Part shown: one piece after another, positions 42,381 to 52,537 of the stretch | How positions within the stretch are numbered: the stretch's first letter is position 1 | How the letters are laid out: each line of letters opens with the position of its first letter | NCBI RefSeq assembly: GCF_014172375.1 | Contig: NZ_WNXD01000001.1 | Location: 1,798,001 to 1,862,000, forward strand | Direction of reading: 5' to 3' | Length of the DNA stretch: 64,000 nt | From: Pedobacter planticolens | Lineage (GTDB): Bacteria > Bacteroidota > Bacteroidia > Sphingobacteriales > Sphingobacteriaceae | The notes under the pieces: generated by a model | Database searches by the model: none | What the model was told of the DNA's origin: nothing | What the model saw: only the letters and a program-made list of their open reading frames with translations | Translations under genes and position numbers: made by a program

Positions 42381-44885
42381 TTACTGTTTTCGTTCTACTT
42401 CCCTATCCATCTCTGTGATATTTACATTAACGGATTGAGAGAAATCTCCTAATAAATAGTTGTTAAAATAATCGGCTAAGCGCCAGAACATGTATTCTGT
42501 CATGTCACCAAAACCGTGACGTTGACCTGGAACAATCATATAATCGAACCTTTTACCTGCTTTTATAAGTGCATTTGCTACACGAATTGAGTTAGCTGGG
42601 TTTACATTATTATCTACATCGCCATGCATTAATAATAGGTGTCCTTTTAGGTTTTTAGCTAAATCTGGGTTTTTATCAATGGTGTATTTAAAAGTGGTAT
42701 CGCCTTTGGCTGAAACAATTTCTTTAACGCCATGATGTTTTTCGCTCCACCAACGGTTGTAAATGCTATTATCGTGATTACCGGCTGCTGAAACTGCAAC
42801 TTTAAAGAAATCTGGATACACTAAAAGTGCTGCTGTTGACATGAAACCACCACCAGAATGACCTGTAATACCTACTCTATTTGCATCAACAAAAGAGTAT
42901 TTATCTGCCAGTTGTTCAATTGCAGCTTTTTTATCTGCTAAACCATAATCGCGTAAATTTCCGTAGCCATAGGTATGATACCATTTAGAACGAGCAGGAT
43001 TACCACCTCTATTACCAACCGTAATTACGATATAACCAAATTGCGCCAAACGATCTACTCTATCCATGCTACGACCAAACGATTTATTTACCGCTTCGGT
43101 TTGCGGACCTGGATAAACATACTCTATAATTGGATATTTTTTAGTCGGATCGAAGTTAAATGGCTTGTACATTACACCATAAATATCGGTTACGCCATCG
43201 TCTGCTTTAACTTTAAATGGTTCTGGGAATTTATAACCTGTTGCCATTAATAATGATAAATCTGCGGTTTCTAAATCCATCACTTTATTACCTAAATTAT
43301 CTAGTAAAACTGATTTAGGAACTGTGTTTACTCTAGAGAAATTGTCAATCACAAACTTAGCTTCATCGTTCATGTTTATAGCATGATCAAAATCGCCAGC
43401 GTTTAATAATTTCATTCCAGTACCATCAAAATTAATGCGATACAGGTGTAAATAGTAAGGATCTTCTTTAGTTTCGCGACCGTTTGCAGTAAAGTAAAGT
43501 ACGCGGTTTTTTTGATCGATATTTACGATGCCTTCGCAATGAAATGCGCCAGAAGTGATTTGATTTTTCAATTTCCCGCTGCCATCAAATAGATAGAAAT
43601 GTCCCCAGCCATCACGCTCACTCCAATGAATAATTTCTTTTCCGCCATCAATTAAACCAGGTCGTTGAACTTCTACATAAGTGTTAAAACGTTCGTCTAT
43701 AAGTTGAGTAACTGCTCCCGTTTGAATATTAATGGTGCAAATATCAATTCGTTTTAAATCTCTACTGGTACGTGAGAAATAGAATTTTTCATTATCGCCT
43801 AACCAAATTGACGGGCGAAACTCATTATCTCTATCCTTATTTAAATTCTCTTTGCCCCAACTAGAAATGCTCTGATCTTTAAAAGCAGTAGTATTGATAG
43901 TTTTTTGAGTTTTAGCAGCAAAATTAAATAGCACAAATTCATCAATTGGAGATTCCTTTTCTCCTGGCATTTGATATTTGTAAGTTTCTAAAGTTGGTCT
44001 GCCAGCGCTTACGCTATTGATTACCCAAAGATCTTTTACTTTTCTAGAGTCAGTTCTATCTAACACAAAATATTTAGCATCTGGCGACCATAAAACATAA
44101 GCTCCACGTCTTTTTTTATCGTTTTTAACAACTTCTTCGTTGTTTTCGCCATCACCATCGCTACCATACGAGTAGAATTTTACACCATCTTTTGTGAGTT
44201 GATGTTCTACAATGGTACTATCATCTTCATTTTTAACAGCTTTTAAATAATTGGCTTTATCCATCCAATACAAGTTGTAATTACGTGAGAAAATTACGGC
44301 AGAAGAATCTGGTGCAACCGAACCCCATGATGGTTTTGCTTTAGGTTTATCGTAGTTTTTAACTTCCGTTAATTTATTAGTAGCCAATTCGTAGTTAAAG
44401 AAATAGATTTTCTTTTGCATTGAATCCGCAGCTTTTTTGTCTTTTCTATCTTTTTTTAACTCGTCTATTGTGCTTTTTATTTCGAAATTTATGCTCTTTT
44501 CGTCTTTTGCAAACTTTAAATTTTCGATTGGCAAATGTTGTGCATCAAAAGGATCGCGAATAATCAGCGTGATTTCTGCTGCAAGTTTCGCATTATCAAA
44601 AAGTAGTTTTTTACTTTTTAAAGCTGGTTCAACAATATACCATTGCTTTCCGTTTGGTGTTTCGAACTGGTACCAAAATCTATTGCTCAGTTTTAACCAA
44701 TGTGGATCAACAGTTGTTGAATAAATTATTTTTCTCAGTTTAGTTGGAGAAAAACGAGATGCTGCCTGATAATTAGCCTTTTCTGGCGCTTGAGTAGTTT
44801 CTGTTAATGAAATAGTTTTTGTTTGAGCAATTGCTTGGATGCTCAAAACTAAAAGTAAAAACAAGAGTGAGTAGAGTTTCTTCAT
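42381..44885 (-). CDS. S9-family dipeptidyl peptidase (DPP IV-type)
   Basis: An 834-residue exported serine peptidase. Signal peptide MKKLYSLLFLLLVLSIQAIA. An N-terminal beta-propeller (DPPIV_N, about 90-550) is followed by the alpha/beta hydrolase domain (about 580-820). The nucleophile Ser is in GITGHSGGGFMS; the Asp is in LLMHGDVDNNV and the His in VPGQRHGFGD. It probably removes dipeptides in the periplasm. The M28 peptidase lies just downstream on the same strand; together they suggest peptide scavenging. Confidence 0.92.
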   Translation of the reverse strand: MKKLYSLLFLLLVLSIQAIAQTKTISLTETTQAPEKANYQAASRFSPTKLRKIIYSTTVDPHWLKLSNRFWYQFETPNGKQWYIVEPALKSKKLLFDNAKLAAEITLIIRDPFDAQHLPIENLKFAKDEKSINFEIKSTIDELKKDRKDKKAADSMQKKIYFFNYELATNKLTEVKNYDKPKAKPSWGSVAPDSSAVIFSRNYNLYWMDKANYLKAVKNEDDSTIVEHQLTKDGVKFYSYGSDGDGENNEEVVKNDKKRRGAYVLWSPDAKYFVLDRTDSRKVKDLWVINSVSAGRPTLETYKYQMPGEKESPIDEFVLFNFAAKTQKTINTTAFKDQSISSWGKENLNKDRDNEFRPSIWLGDNEKFYFSRTSRDLKRIDICTINIQTGAVTQLIDERFNTYVEVQRPGLIDGGKEIIHWSERDGWGHFYLFDGSGKLKNQITSGAFHCEGIVNIDQKNRVLYFTANGRETKEDPYYLHLYRINFDGTGMKLLNAGDFDHAINMNDEAKFVIDNFSRVNTVPKSVLLDNLGNKVMDLETADLSLLMATGYKFPEPFKVKADDGVTDIYGVMYKPFNFDPTKKYPIIEYVYPGPQTEAVNKSFGRSMDRVDRLAQFGYIVITVGNRGGNPARSKWYHTYGYGNLRDYGLADKKAAIEQLADKYSFVDANRVGITGHSGGGFMSTAALLVYPDFFKVAVSAAGNHDNSIYNRWWSEKHHGVKEIVSAKGDTTFKYTIDKNPDLAKNLKGHLLLMHGDVDNNVNPANSIRVANALIKAGKRFDYMIVPGQRHGFGDMTEYMFWRLADYFNNYLLGDFSQSVNVNITEMDREVERKQ

Positions 44886-45155
44886 TGATGATTGTTAAGG
44901 GATAAATAAAAGGCCTAATTTATTTAAAATGTGCTTTTAAACATTGATTTATTTGTAATAAAACAGTTAGAGGCAGCAAATTATTGAACATTTATAATTT
45001 TATCCACACTGTGATAATTTCTCTAATAAATCTATCTTGTTTTTATAGTTTTGTGTTAAAGATTATACGATGAAACCATCATGATTTTTCAAACCACACA
45101 ATGGTATAAATAAATCTGATAGCTTCATCACAAATGAAAAACATATTATAAATAG

Positions 45156-46037
45156 ATGAAAACAAATTTCTTATCCCTTATAGCAGCAGCGCTGATTTTA
45201 GTAGCGAGTTGCCAATCTAAATCACAGTCTGGTACAAGTGAAAGCACAAAAGATAGTACTTCACAAGAAGCTGCAGTCGATGGAGCTTCCACAGAAAAAG
45301 TTGATGTTTCTAATATAAAAGTTGCTGATGCGAAAACAATTTTAGCACGCAAGCAGGTTCCAATTTTATGCTACCACCAAGTTCGTAACTGGAAAGCTAC
45401 CGATGGCAAAGTTGGCAAGGATTACATTGTAGAAATTCAGAATTTTAAAGACCAAATGAAAATGTTGGCGGATAGCGGTTACCACACTATTTCGCCAGAC
45501 CAATTGTATGCGTATTTGAATACTGGAGCAAAATTACCTTCAAAACCTATTATGTTAACTTTTGATGATACGGATTTAGATCAGTTTACTATTGTTAATC
45601 CTACATTGAAAAAGCTAGGTTTTAAAGCCATGTATTTTATTATGACGGTTTCCATTGGTAAAAAAGGGAAATTTGTTGATTATATGAGCGCAGACCAAAT
45701 TAAACAACTTGCCGATGAAGGAAATGTAATTGGAAGTCATACTTACGATCACCAAAACTTTAAAAAATACACTGGTAAAGATTGGGAAACTCAAATAGAT
45801 AAACCAACTAAAAAACTGGAAGAAATTACAGGCAAAAAAATGAACGAATTTGCTTATCCTTTTGGTTTATGGAATGCGGAAGGAATACCTGAGTTGAAAA
45901 AACGCGGTTTTAGAATGGCTTTTCAATTATCTACCAAACGTGATGAAAAAGATCCATTATTTACCATTAGAAGAATTATTGCTAGCGGTTATTGGAGCCC
46001 TAAAACATTAAGCAATAGCATTAAGAATAGTTTTTAG
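45156..46037 (+). CDS. polysaccharide deacetylase (NodB) lipoprotein
   Basis: A 293-residue lipoprotein (LVASCQS lipobox near residue 19), then a Ser/Thr-rich linker and a NodB-homology domain (about 65-290). Motif 1 is MLTFDDTDLDQF, whose D-D pair matches the TFDD catalytic/metal site. Motif 2 is GSHTYDHQNF (HxxxH). Late motifs include EFAYPFGLWN. It would deacetylate peptidoglycan or another amino-sugar polymer in the periplasm. A family-1 repeat follows. Confidence 0.9.
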   Translation: MKTNFLSLIAAALILVASCQSKSQSGTSESTKDSTSQEAAVDGASTEKVDVSNIKVADAKTILARKQVPILCYHQVRNWKATDGKVGKDYIVEIQNFKDQMKMLADSGYHTISPDQLYAYLNTGAKLPSKPIMLTFDDTDLDQFTIVNPTLKKLGFKAMYFIMTVSIGKKGKFVDYMSADQIKQLADEGNVIGSHTYDHQNFKKYTGKDWETQIDKPTKKLEEITGKKMNEFAYPFGLWNAEGIPELKKRGFRMAFQLSTKRDEKDPLFTIRRIIASGYWSPKTLSNSIKNSF

Positions 46038-46042
46038 ATAGC

Positions 46043-46112
46043 TTGTCATTCAGAGCGTAGCGAAGAATCTCTTAACCGCTTTATAGATTCTTCGCTACGC
46101 TCTGAATGACAA
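46043..46112. repeat. perfect 28-bp inverted repeat, family 1
   Basis: TTGTCATTCAGAGCGTAGCG ... with a perfect 28-bp complement at 46085-46112 and a 14-nt loop. It lies between convergent genes and is the best-preserved copy in the window; it likely acts as a bidirectional terminator. Confidence 0.92.
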
Positions 46113-46118
46113 AAATTT

Positions 46119-46571
46119 TTAAGCTACTTCCTTAATTTGATATTTCTTCCCATTAAAATCGAACTCACCACCTTTTTGTTTACCCAATAGTAATTTACCA
46201 ATTGGAGAAACCGCAGATATAGCAAAAACAGTTTCATTACCTAAATGTAATTGTCCGGCACTAATACTCAAGTAAAAATTACCTTGGTTAGTGTATACTA
46301 AACTCCCGTTGCGAGCTTCTTCAGAAAAAGGCGCATCTTTTAAAGAGCTTAATACTTTATGATTTTCTTCGGCATCAATTAACAGCCTTTTATTTCGGTC
46401 TATATCTTGTTGCATCATTTCGCGACTAGTTTCATATTTATCACCAGCACTACTTTTTGTATCGTCGTTACTTGCTTCACGAGCTTGTTGCAAAGCAGTT
46501 TCAGCCGTTTGTATGCGTTCGTTTATAAAATCTAAACAGAGTTGATATAGGGATGATTTGATTTCTTGCAT
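46119..46571 (-). CDS. GreA/GreB-like protein
   Basis: A 150-residue protein. The N-terminal coiled coil (about 1-75) has FINERIQTAETALQQARE and KYETSREMMQQDIDRNKRLL. The C-terminal part (85-148) has GSLVYTNQGNFYLSISAG and VSPIGKLLLGKQKGGEFDFNGK, matching the C-terminal FKBP-like domain of GreA transcript cleavage factors. Bacteroidota carry this short variant besides true GreA; databases sometimes mislabel it 3-oxoacyl-ACP synthase. The acidic tip of GreA (D41/E44) is not obvious, so cleavage activity is uncertain. Confidence 0.82.
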   Translation of the reverse strand: MQEIKSSLYQLCLDFINERIQTAETALQQAREASNDDTKSSAGDKYETSREMMQQDIDRNKRLLIDAEENHKVLSSLKDAPFSEEARNGSLVYTNQGNFYLSISAGQLHLGNETVFAISAVSPIGKLLLGKQKGGEFDFNGKKYQIKEVA

Positions 46572-46620
46572 AGTTGGTTAGTTAAGCAAACTAAATATAT
46601 TAAAATTTAAGTTGCAATAC

Positions 46621-46628
46621 CAAACATA
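46621..46628 (-). promoter_or_regulatory. -7 promoter box for the GreA-like gene
   Basis: Minus strand TATGTTTG matches TAnnTTTG, 50 nt upstream of the start. Confidence 0.5.
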
Positions 46629-46678
46629 GATTAGTTTTTGCTGACTTACTTATTAAGCGGTAATTGTTGGGGTAAAAA

Positions 46679-47257
46679 CTATTTTTCTAGCCATTTAACT
46701 TTATCGGCCATAGCTGTCCTGCTTGCTTCACGAGGTTCTTCGTTATGGTATCCCATATAAAATAAACCATAACATTTTTCATTTTCTTCAAGATTTAAAA
46801 AATCTCCTAGATCATCTATTAGAGGTGGAGAACTCCAATACGCACCAATGTTAAAGGCTTCGGCAGTTAATGCTATATTTTGTACTGCGCAGGCTGTTGC
46901 GGCAATTTCTTCCCAAGCGGGAACTTTATCTGCATTAAATTGAATGTTAATTGCTAAGATACAATCAGCTTGTGCTGTTTTTGCTGAAAAGCTGTCGTAC
47001 TTTTTTTGCAGAAAACTTCCAGCAGGAACTGTTTCTTTATACAAACGACCTAACTCCGCTCCTAGCTTTGCTTTTGCTTCTTTTCTAATCACCACAAAAC
47101 GCCAAGGCTGAGTTAATTTATGTGTTGGTGCATAATTAGCGCTTTCTAAAATTTGCTCAATAATTTCTACTGGAATTTCTTTTTGTATATAGCTATCAGG
47201 AAAAATGCTTCTTCTTCCTTTTATGATTTCGGTTAAAATTTCGGGTTTGTTGCTCAT
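46679..47257 (-). CDS. nitroreductase family protein
   Basis: A 192-residue FMN-dependent nitroreductase-fold protein. IIKGRRSIFPDSY holds the FMN-binding Arg pair. APTHKLTQPWRFVVIRKEAK and AWEEIAATACAVQNIALTAEAFNIGAYWSS are the other family blocks, with YMGYHNEEP near the end. The substrate is unknown. The frame opens 24 nt upstream, but MSNKPEIL at 47257 is the natural start. The -7 box is 5 nt before it. Confidence 0.88.
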   Translation of the reverse strand: MSNKPEILTEIIKGRRSIFPDSYIQKEIPVEIIEQILESANYAPTHKLTQPWRFVVIRKEAKAKLGAELGRLYKETVPAGSFLQKKYDSFSAKTAQADCILAINIQFNADKVPAWEEIAATACAVQNIALTAEAFNIGAYWSSPPLIDDLGDFLNLEENEKCYGLFYMGYHNEEPREASRTAMADKVKWLEK

Positions 47258-47261
47258 TGAG

Positions 47262-47269
47262 CAAAAATA
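47262..47269 (-). promoter_or_regulatory. -7 promoter box for the nitroreductase
   Basis: Minus strand TATTTTTG matches TAnnTTTG and lies 5 nt from the ATG (47257), predicting a leaderless mRNA. Confidence 0.6.
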
Positions 47270-47314
47270 GAAGTTTAGCAATGTTAAAATGTTATTTAGT
47301 TGTAAAGTAATTTG

Positions 47315-47866
47315 CTATTTCAACTGCTTCCTTATCTGTTTAACTTTTGCGTAAAATGCGATACTTTCTTTATCAACCAAAAAATCCATTGTTTGTTTCA
47401 ATTCTTCTTTAATCCAGCTATGTTTTGAATTAAGATTGGCTAGAATATTTAAACAATGAGATTTAATGGCTACAGGAACTTTCTCGTCAATTAACCAACT
47501 AAAAACAGTTTCAACTAAGGTGTCAGTGTCGTACTTGTTTATAATTTCCTTTGCAGTTTGTGGTGCGTTTTTCTTGGTAATTAAAGTTAGTATTTTACTG
47601 TAATGCCTCCGACAAGAAAGATTATTTTGTTGAGGAAATTTCTCTAGAAAATAGAGAATGTGTGGTAAAAAGCGTTCTAAATTGGTAATGCAAATAGTTT
47701 CTAAAATCCAAGAGGCTCTAAAACCAATTTTCTCCTCTTTATGGAAGGTTAAATCAATTAGATCTTGAAATGAGAAATCACTTTCAGAGATAATTTTAGT
47801 CAATTCATCGACTGTTTTCTTCGATAAAGTTGATTTGATTATAGTTAAAAGTACATCGCTTTGCAT
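47315..47866 (-). CDS. all-helical (HEAT-like) hypothetical protein
   Basis: A 183-residue soluble protein made of helical pairs (IGFRASWILETICITNLERFLPH, PVAIKSHCLNILANLNSKH), which resembles HEAT/armadillo repeats. No catalytic motif and no signal peptide. Conserved proteins of this size and pattern occur in Bacteroidota. Probably a scaffold; function unknown. Confidence 0.7.
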   Translation of the reverse strand: MQSDVLLTIIKSTLSKKTVDELTKIISESDFSFQDLIDLTFHKEEKIGFRASWILETICITNLERFLPHILYFLEKFPQQNNLSCRRHYSKILTLITKKNAPQTAKEIINKYDTDTLVETVFSWLIDEKVPVAIKSHCLNILANLNSKHSWIKEELKQTMDFLVDKESIAFYAKVKQIRKQLK

Positions 47867-47928
47867 AACTCAAAATTAATAAATCTAATTGTATTCAATA
47901 CTACTACTAACTAGCAATTGAGCAATAA

Positions 47929-49584
<1,656 letters not shown>

Positions 49585-49590
49585 TTTTTT

Positions 49591-49644
49591 TGTCATGCTG
49601 AGCTTGTCGAAGTACACAGATCCTTCTCTTCATTCTGGATGACA
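49591..49644. repeat. interspersed repeat, family 1 (decayed)
   Basis: TGTCATGCTGAGCTTGTCGA at the left, and a shortened right arm CTGGATGACA. Lies right after the ABC-F stop codon. Confidence 0.75.
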
Positions 49645-49660
49645 AACGTTCTTAGAAATA

Positions 49661-49692
49661 AAAAAGCCTTGATTTAACAATCAAGGCTTTTT
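49661..49692. terminator. bidirectional terminator
   Basis: AAAAAGCCTTGATT / AATCAAGGCTTTTT with a 4-nt loop, between the ABC-F gene and the convergent small gene. Confidence 0.88.
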
Positions 49693-49849
49693 AGTTAATA
49701 GTATTTTTATCGCTATTCATTTTATCAGCGTACTTTTTTAGTTTATCACCACTGTACTTTCTGTTTTTCACATAATCATACCACCTATACATTCGATATA
49801 CAACTAGCGGCAATAAGATTATGAGAAATAATATAAACTCTATTTTCAT
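49691..49849 (-). CDS. small single-TM protein
   Basis: A 52-residue peptide if started at the ATG at 49849 (MKIEFILFLIILLPLVVYRM...), or 62 residues from 49879. One TM helix is followed by a basic tail (YRWYDYVKNRKYSGDKLKK). It is bracketed by two terminators, which suggests an independent small gene. Function unknown. Confidence 0.5.
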   Translation of the reverse strand: MKIEFILFLIILLPLVVYRMYRWYDYVKNRKYSGDKLKKYADKMNSDKNTIN

Positions 49850-49879
49850 CAGATTTCGATTAACTAAACTAATTAACAT

Positions 49880-49911
49880 AAAAAAGCCTCGATAAATTAT
49901 CGAGGCTTTTT
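49880..49911. terminator. terminator of the FKBP gene
   Basis: AAAAAGCCTCGATAA / TTATCGAGGCTTTTT, near-perfect hairpin. For the minus-strand FKBP gene it reads as a stem plus T run just after the stop. Confidence 0.85.
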
Positions 49912-49932
49912 CTTTTATATCTTTGAAACTGA

Positions 49933-50436
49933 TTAATGACCAGAATGACCATCAGCACCATGAGCGTGACCATGACTTAATTCATCAGCAGTTGCTTCAC
50001 GTACTGTTAAAATTTTACCAGCAAAAATTAAGTTTTTACCAGCCATTGGGTGATTTAAATCAACAGAAATAATTTCTTCGTGTACACCTGTTACACCAGC
50101 ACGAAATTGGTTACCTTGGTTATCTTGTAAAGGAATTACATCACCAACTTTTGGCAATTCACCAGCTTCTTTAAACATATCAATTGGCAAATCTACATGA
50201 GCAGTTGCATCTAGTTCACCGTAGCCATCTGCCGGAGAAAGTTCAAAACTATACTCATCGCCAGCTTTTAAGCCAGCTAAATGCTCTTCAAATTTAGGCA
50301 ACATCATACCTACGCCATATAAAAATACTAATGGCTGTTCTTCATTTGCTTTTTCAACAAAAACTTGCTGACCTTCTGGAGTAGTAGTGTGTAGTTCATA
50401 AGTTATAGACACTACTGTATTCGAATTAATGTTCAT
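49933..50436 (-). CDS. FKBP-type peptidyl-prolyl isomerase, SlyD-like
   Basis: A 167-residue SlyD-type isomerase/chaperone. The FKBP halves flank an insert-in-flap domain: VVSITYELHTTTPEG, LVFLYGVGMMLPKFEEHLAGLKAGDEYSF, then SPADGYGELDATAHVDLP, and a final ISVDLNHPMAGKNLIFAGKIL. The C-terminus SHGHAHGADGHSGH is a short His-rich metal-binding tail, as in SlyD. Cytoplasmic. It has a short upstream frame and promoter at 50439-50556. Confidence 0.92.
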   Translation of the reverse strand: MNINSNTVVSITYELHTTTPEGQQVFVEKANEEQPLVFLYGVGMMLPKFEEHLAGLKAGDEYSFELSPADGYGELDATAHVDLPIDMFKEAGELPKVGDVIPLQDNQGNQFRAGVTGVHEEIISVDLNHPMAGKNLIFAGKILTVREATADELSHGHAHGADGHSGH

Positions 50437-50438
50437 TC

Positions 50439-50495
50439 TTAATGGTTTTTTATGTTTTGTATTGCCTCGGCAACCGTTTTAACTGGCTTTGGCAT
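50439..50495 (-). CDS. short upstream frame in the FKBP leader
   Basis: ATG at 50495-50493 opens an 18-codon frame (MPKPVKTVAEAIQNIKNH) that ends in TAA 2 nt before the FKBP start. The placement between promoter and gene suggests a leader peptide or translational coupling. The stretch PVKTVAEAI resembles the C-terminal PVQTVAEAL of the YyaL-type protein at 52538, so it might be a decayed gene end. Expression is not shown. Confidence 0.35.
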   Translation of the reverse strand: MPKPVKTVAEAIQNIKNH

Positions 50496-50548
50496 TTTTA
50501 TTTTGCATTTATTTATGGATTTTAATAGTCCTTTTAATAAATGTTGCG

Positions 50549-50556
50549 CAAAGATA
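50549..50556 (-). promoter_or_regulatory. -7 promoter box for the FKBP gene
   Basis: Minus strand TATCTTTG matches TAnnTTTG, upstream of the short leader frame. Confidence 0.6.
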
Positions 50557-50650
50557 ATCTAATTATTAGGTTAACAAAAAAGGTGTTTAATTGTTGCAAA
50601 AAAAATGTTTAAATTCCCAATAAGCAACACGTGGAAGTTTTATGAATTGC

Positions 50651-50848
50651 TTATTTTCTGTTTTTGATTTGTTCATCAATAAACTCTTCTCGAATTTGTG
50701 CCAATTCTTTTTGCTTTTCAGCGATTTTAGCCACAGCAATATGCTTTTCAGTTTTATCTCTAATTGCAGAATAAGCTTTTTTCAGCTTAGCTATTTCTTT
50801 AACTAAAGATTTTCTCTTTGCAATAATGCCTTCTTCTTTTTCTAACAT
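50651..50848 (-). CDS. small coiled-coil protein
   Basis: A 65-residue basic protein, almost entirely one predicted coiled coil (AKRKSLVKEIAKLKKAYSAIRDKTEKHI, AEKQKELAQIREEFIDEQ). No known domain. A -7 box (TAAATTTG, minus strand 50862-50869) lies 14 nt before its ATG, which supports that it is a real gene. Function unknown. Confidence 0.62.
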   Translation of the reverse strand: MLEKEEGIIAKRKSLVKEIAKLKKAYSAIRDKTEKHIAVAKIAEKQKELAQIREEFIDEQIKNRK

Positions 50849-50861
50849 AGCGCAATCTACC

Positions 50862-50869
50862 CAAATTTA
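50862..50869 (-). promoter_or_regulatory. -7 promoter box for the small coiled-coil gene
   Basis: Minus strand TAAATTTG matches TAnnTTTG, 14 nt upstream of the ATG at 50848. Confidence 0.5.
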
Positions 50870-50958
50870 GACAGATGACCCTCTATTAGTAAATAAGATA
50901 CTTAATTATTTAGTTATAATGATCAAAATAAATCTGTAACTTTTCAATATCTTTAGGA

Positions 50959-52500
50959 ATGAATGAAATTCTAATCGATAATTCCTCAGTTGAAATTGAG
51001 TTTACAGAACACCTCAAACAAACTGATAATAAACGTATATTATTTACCGCTTCATTTGGTTCTGGAAAATCCTTCTTTCTGACAGAATATTTTAGACGAA
51101 ATAAAGACTATCTTGACATAACGTTATATCCTGTGGATTATTCTGTCAGTTCAAATGAAGATATTTTCGAGATAATTAAATATGACATCATTGATTCGCT
51201 ATTTGAAAAGTATGCGAAGGTTTTAGATTTAAAAATAGAAGATTTCTCCAATCTATTAATAGCACAAAGTTTTTTGGCAAATAAGATAGACTTAATGCCA
51301 CTGGTTAAATCAATAATAAAAAGCAGTTTCATTGATGCAGAACAAATACTAGGTGTACTTGAGGCCTCAAAAAACATTGCATCACAATTTCATAATTACA
51401 AAAAGGAACTAAGTGGTGATGAAAAGAGCCTATTATTGTCTTATATGGAGGGTTTTGAAAATAAAAAAGGTTCAATCCGAGAAAATGATGAGATAACATT
51501 ATTAATTAACAACTTCTTAACCAGAATTAAAAGTAAAAAGAGAGGGAAAAAATTCGTTTTAATTATAGATGACTTAGACCGTTTAGACCCAGAGCAAATT
51601 TTTAGATTATTCAATATTTTCACAGCTCATCATGACAGCCGAAAAGACATTAATAAGTTTGGGTTTGACAAGATTATATTTGTTTGTGACTTAAACAATC
51701 TAGAATTTATGTTTCACCATAGATATGGTCTAAATTCAAGTTTTGATGGCTATATTGATAAATTTTACTCCCATAAACCATTCTTCTTTAATCATCGGTC
51801 TTTTTTAAAGGAAAAAGTCAGTATATATCTAACAAAAAATTTAGAGAACACAACTGAGAAAACTTTTAACAATAATATACAAGAAACACTATTTGGATTA
51901 AGTAGTGACTTCTTTCATACTATGAAAAGTCTTAGCAACAAAATGATTGATAATGACTTGTTAAGAGCTAGGAATTTTCAGAAATTTAAAGCTTACGCTT
52001 TACCTAGTAAGAGTATTAGGATTGGACATCGTGAATTCTCACCAACAAAATTTCCACTGTTAGTAATGTGTTATTTGATGCAGCAATTTTTTCCAAGAAT
52101 TGAGGATTTAATAAACTCAGTTCATACTTTATCTCATCAATACGATTCTAATTATGAAGTAAAGTCAAATTATAAGTCATTAAATTGGGAAATGTTATTA
52201 ATAAGTTATTCAATACCTTTTTTTATTGAAAACTTGGAAGATATGAATTATAGACATAATAATGATAAAAGTTATTTTGTTTCAATAAAAAATGAATTTG
52301 ACAAAATAATCTTTTTAGAATACAGAGTTAATGAAAGTCTAATGTATGATTATACCTCATTTACTTTTACGAAAGCAGTTGGCAACAATATGACGGTTAA
52401 TAATCAATCTACTGAACAGCCATTTTCCAAACCCAATCCATATCACATTGTTGAACTTGCATTAAGAAATTGCCTCATCAATGAGTACATTCAAAACTAA
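50959..52500 (+). CDS. KAP-like P-loop NTPase
   Basis: A 513-residue NTPase of the KAP/STAND-type fold. The Walker A is A31-SFGS-GKS (31-38). The Walker B is FVLIIDDLDRLDPEQIFRLFNI (about 200), with the KAP-type DDLDR motif, and a sensor-like KIIFVCDLNNLEFMFHH follows. The C-terminal 250 residues are helical and unrecognised. No TM helix inserted, unlike many KAP proteins. It is an isolated plus-strand gene between minus-strand housekeeping genes and is very AT-rich. KAP NTPases occur in several anti-phage systems, but here no partner gene is adjacent. A defence role is an inference. Confidence 0.78.
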   Translation: MNEILIDNSSVEIEFTEHLKQTDNKRILFTASFGSGKSFFLTEYFRRNKDYLDITLYPVDYSVSSNEDIFEIIKYDIIDSLFEKYAKVLDLKIEDFSNLLIAQSFLANKIDLMPLVKSIIKSSFIDAEQILGVLEASKNIASQFHNYKKELSGDEKSLLLSYMEGFENKKGSIRENDEITLLINNFLTRIKSKKRGKKFVLIIDDLDRLDPEQIFRLFNIFTAHHDSRKDINKFGFDKIIFVCDLNNLEFMFHHRYGLNSSFDGYIDKFYSHKPFFFNHRSFLKEKVSIYLTKNLENTTEKTFNNNIQETLFGLSSDFFHTMKSLSNKMIDNDLLRARNFQKFKAYALPSKSIRIGHREFSPTKFPLLVMCYLMQQFFPRIEDLINSVHTLSHQYDSNYEVKSNYKSLNWEMLLISYSIPFFIENLEDMNYRHNNDKSYFVSIKNEFDKIIFLEYRVNESLMYDYTSFTFTKAVGNNMTVNNQSTEQPFSKPNPYHIVELALRNCLINEYIQN

Positions 52501-52537
52501 GTACTTAATAATATTTCAGCTTAAAAATTCAAAAAAA

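Noticed and set aside
49841..49879. Ten-residue N-terminal extension of the small TM protein
   Set aside because: The extension MLISLVNRNL lies close to the terminator at 49880; the ATG at 49849 is followed directly by the TM helix. The choice is not certain.
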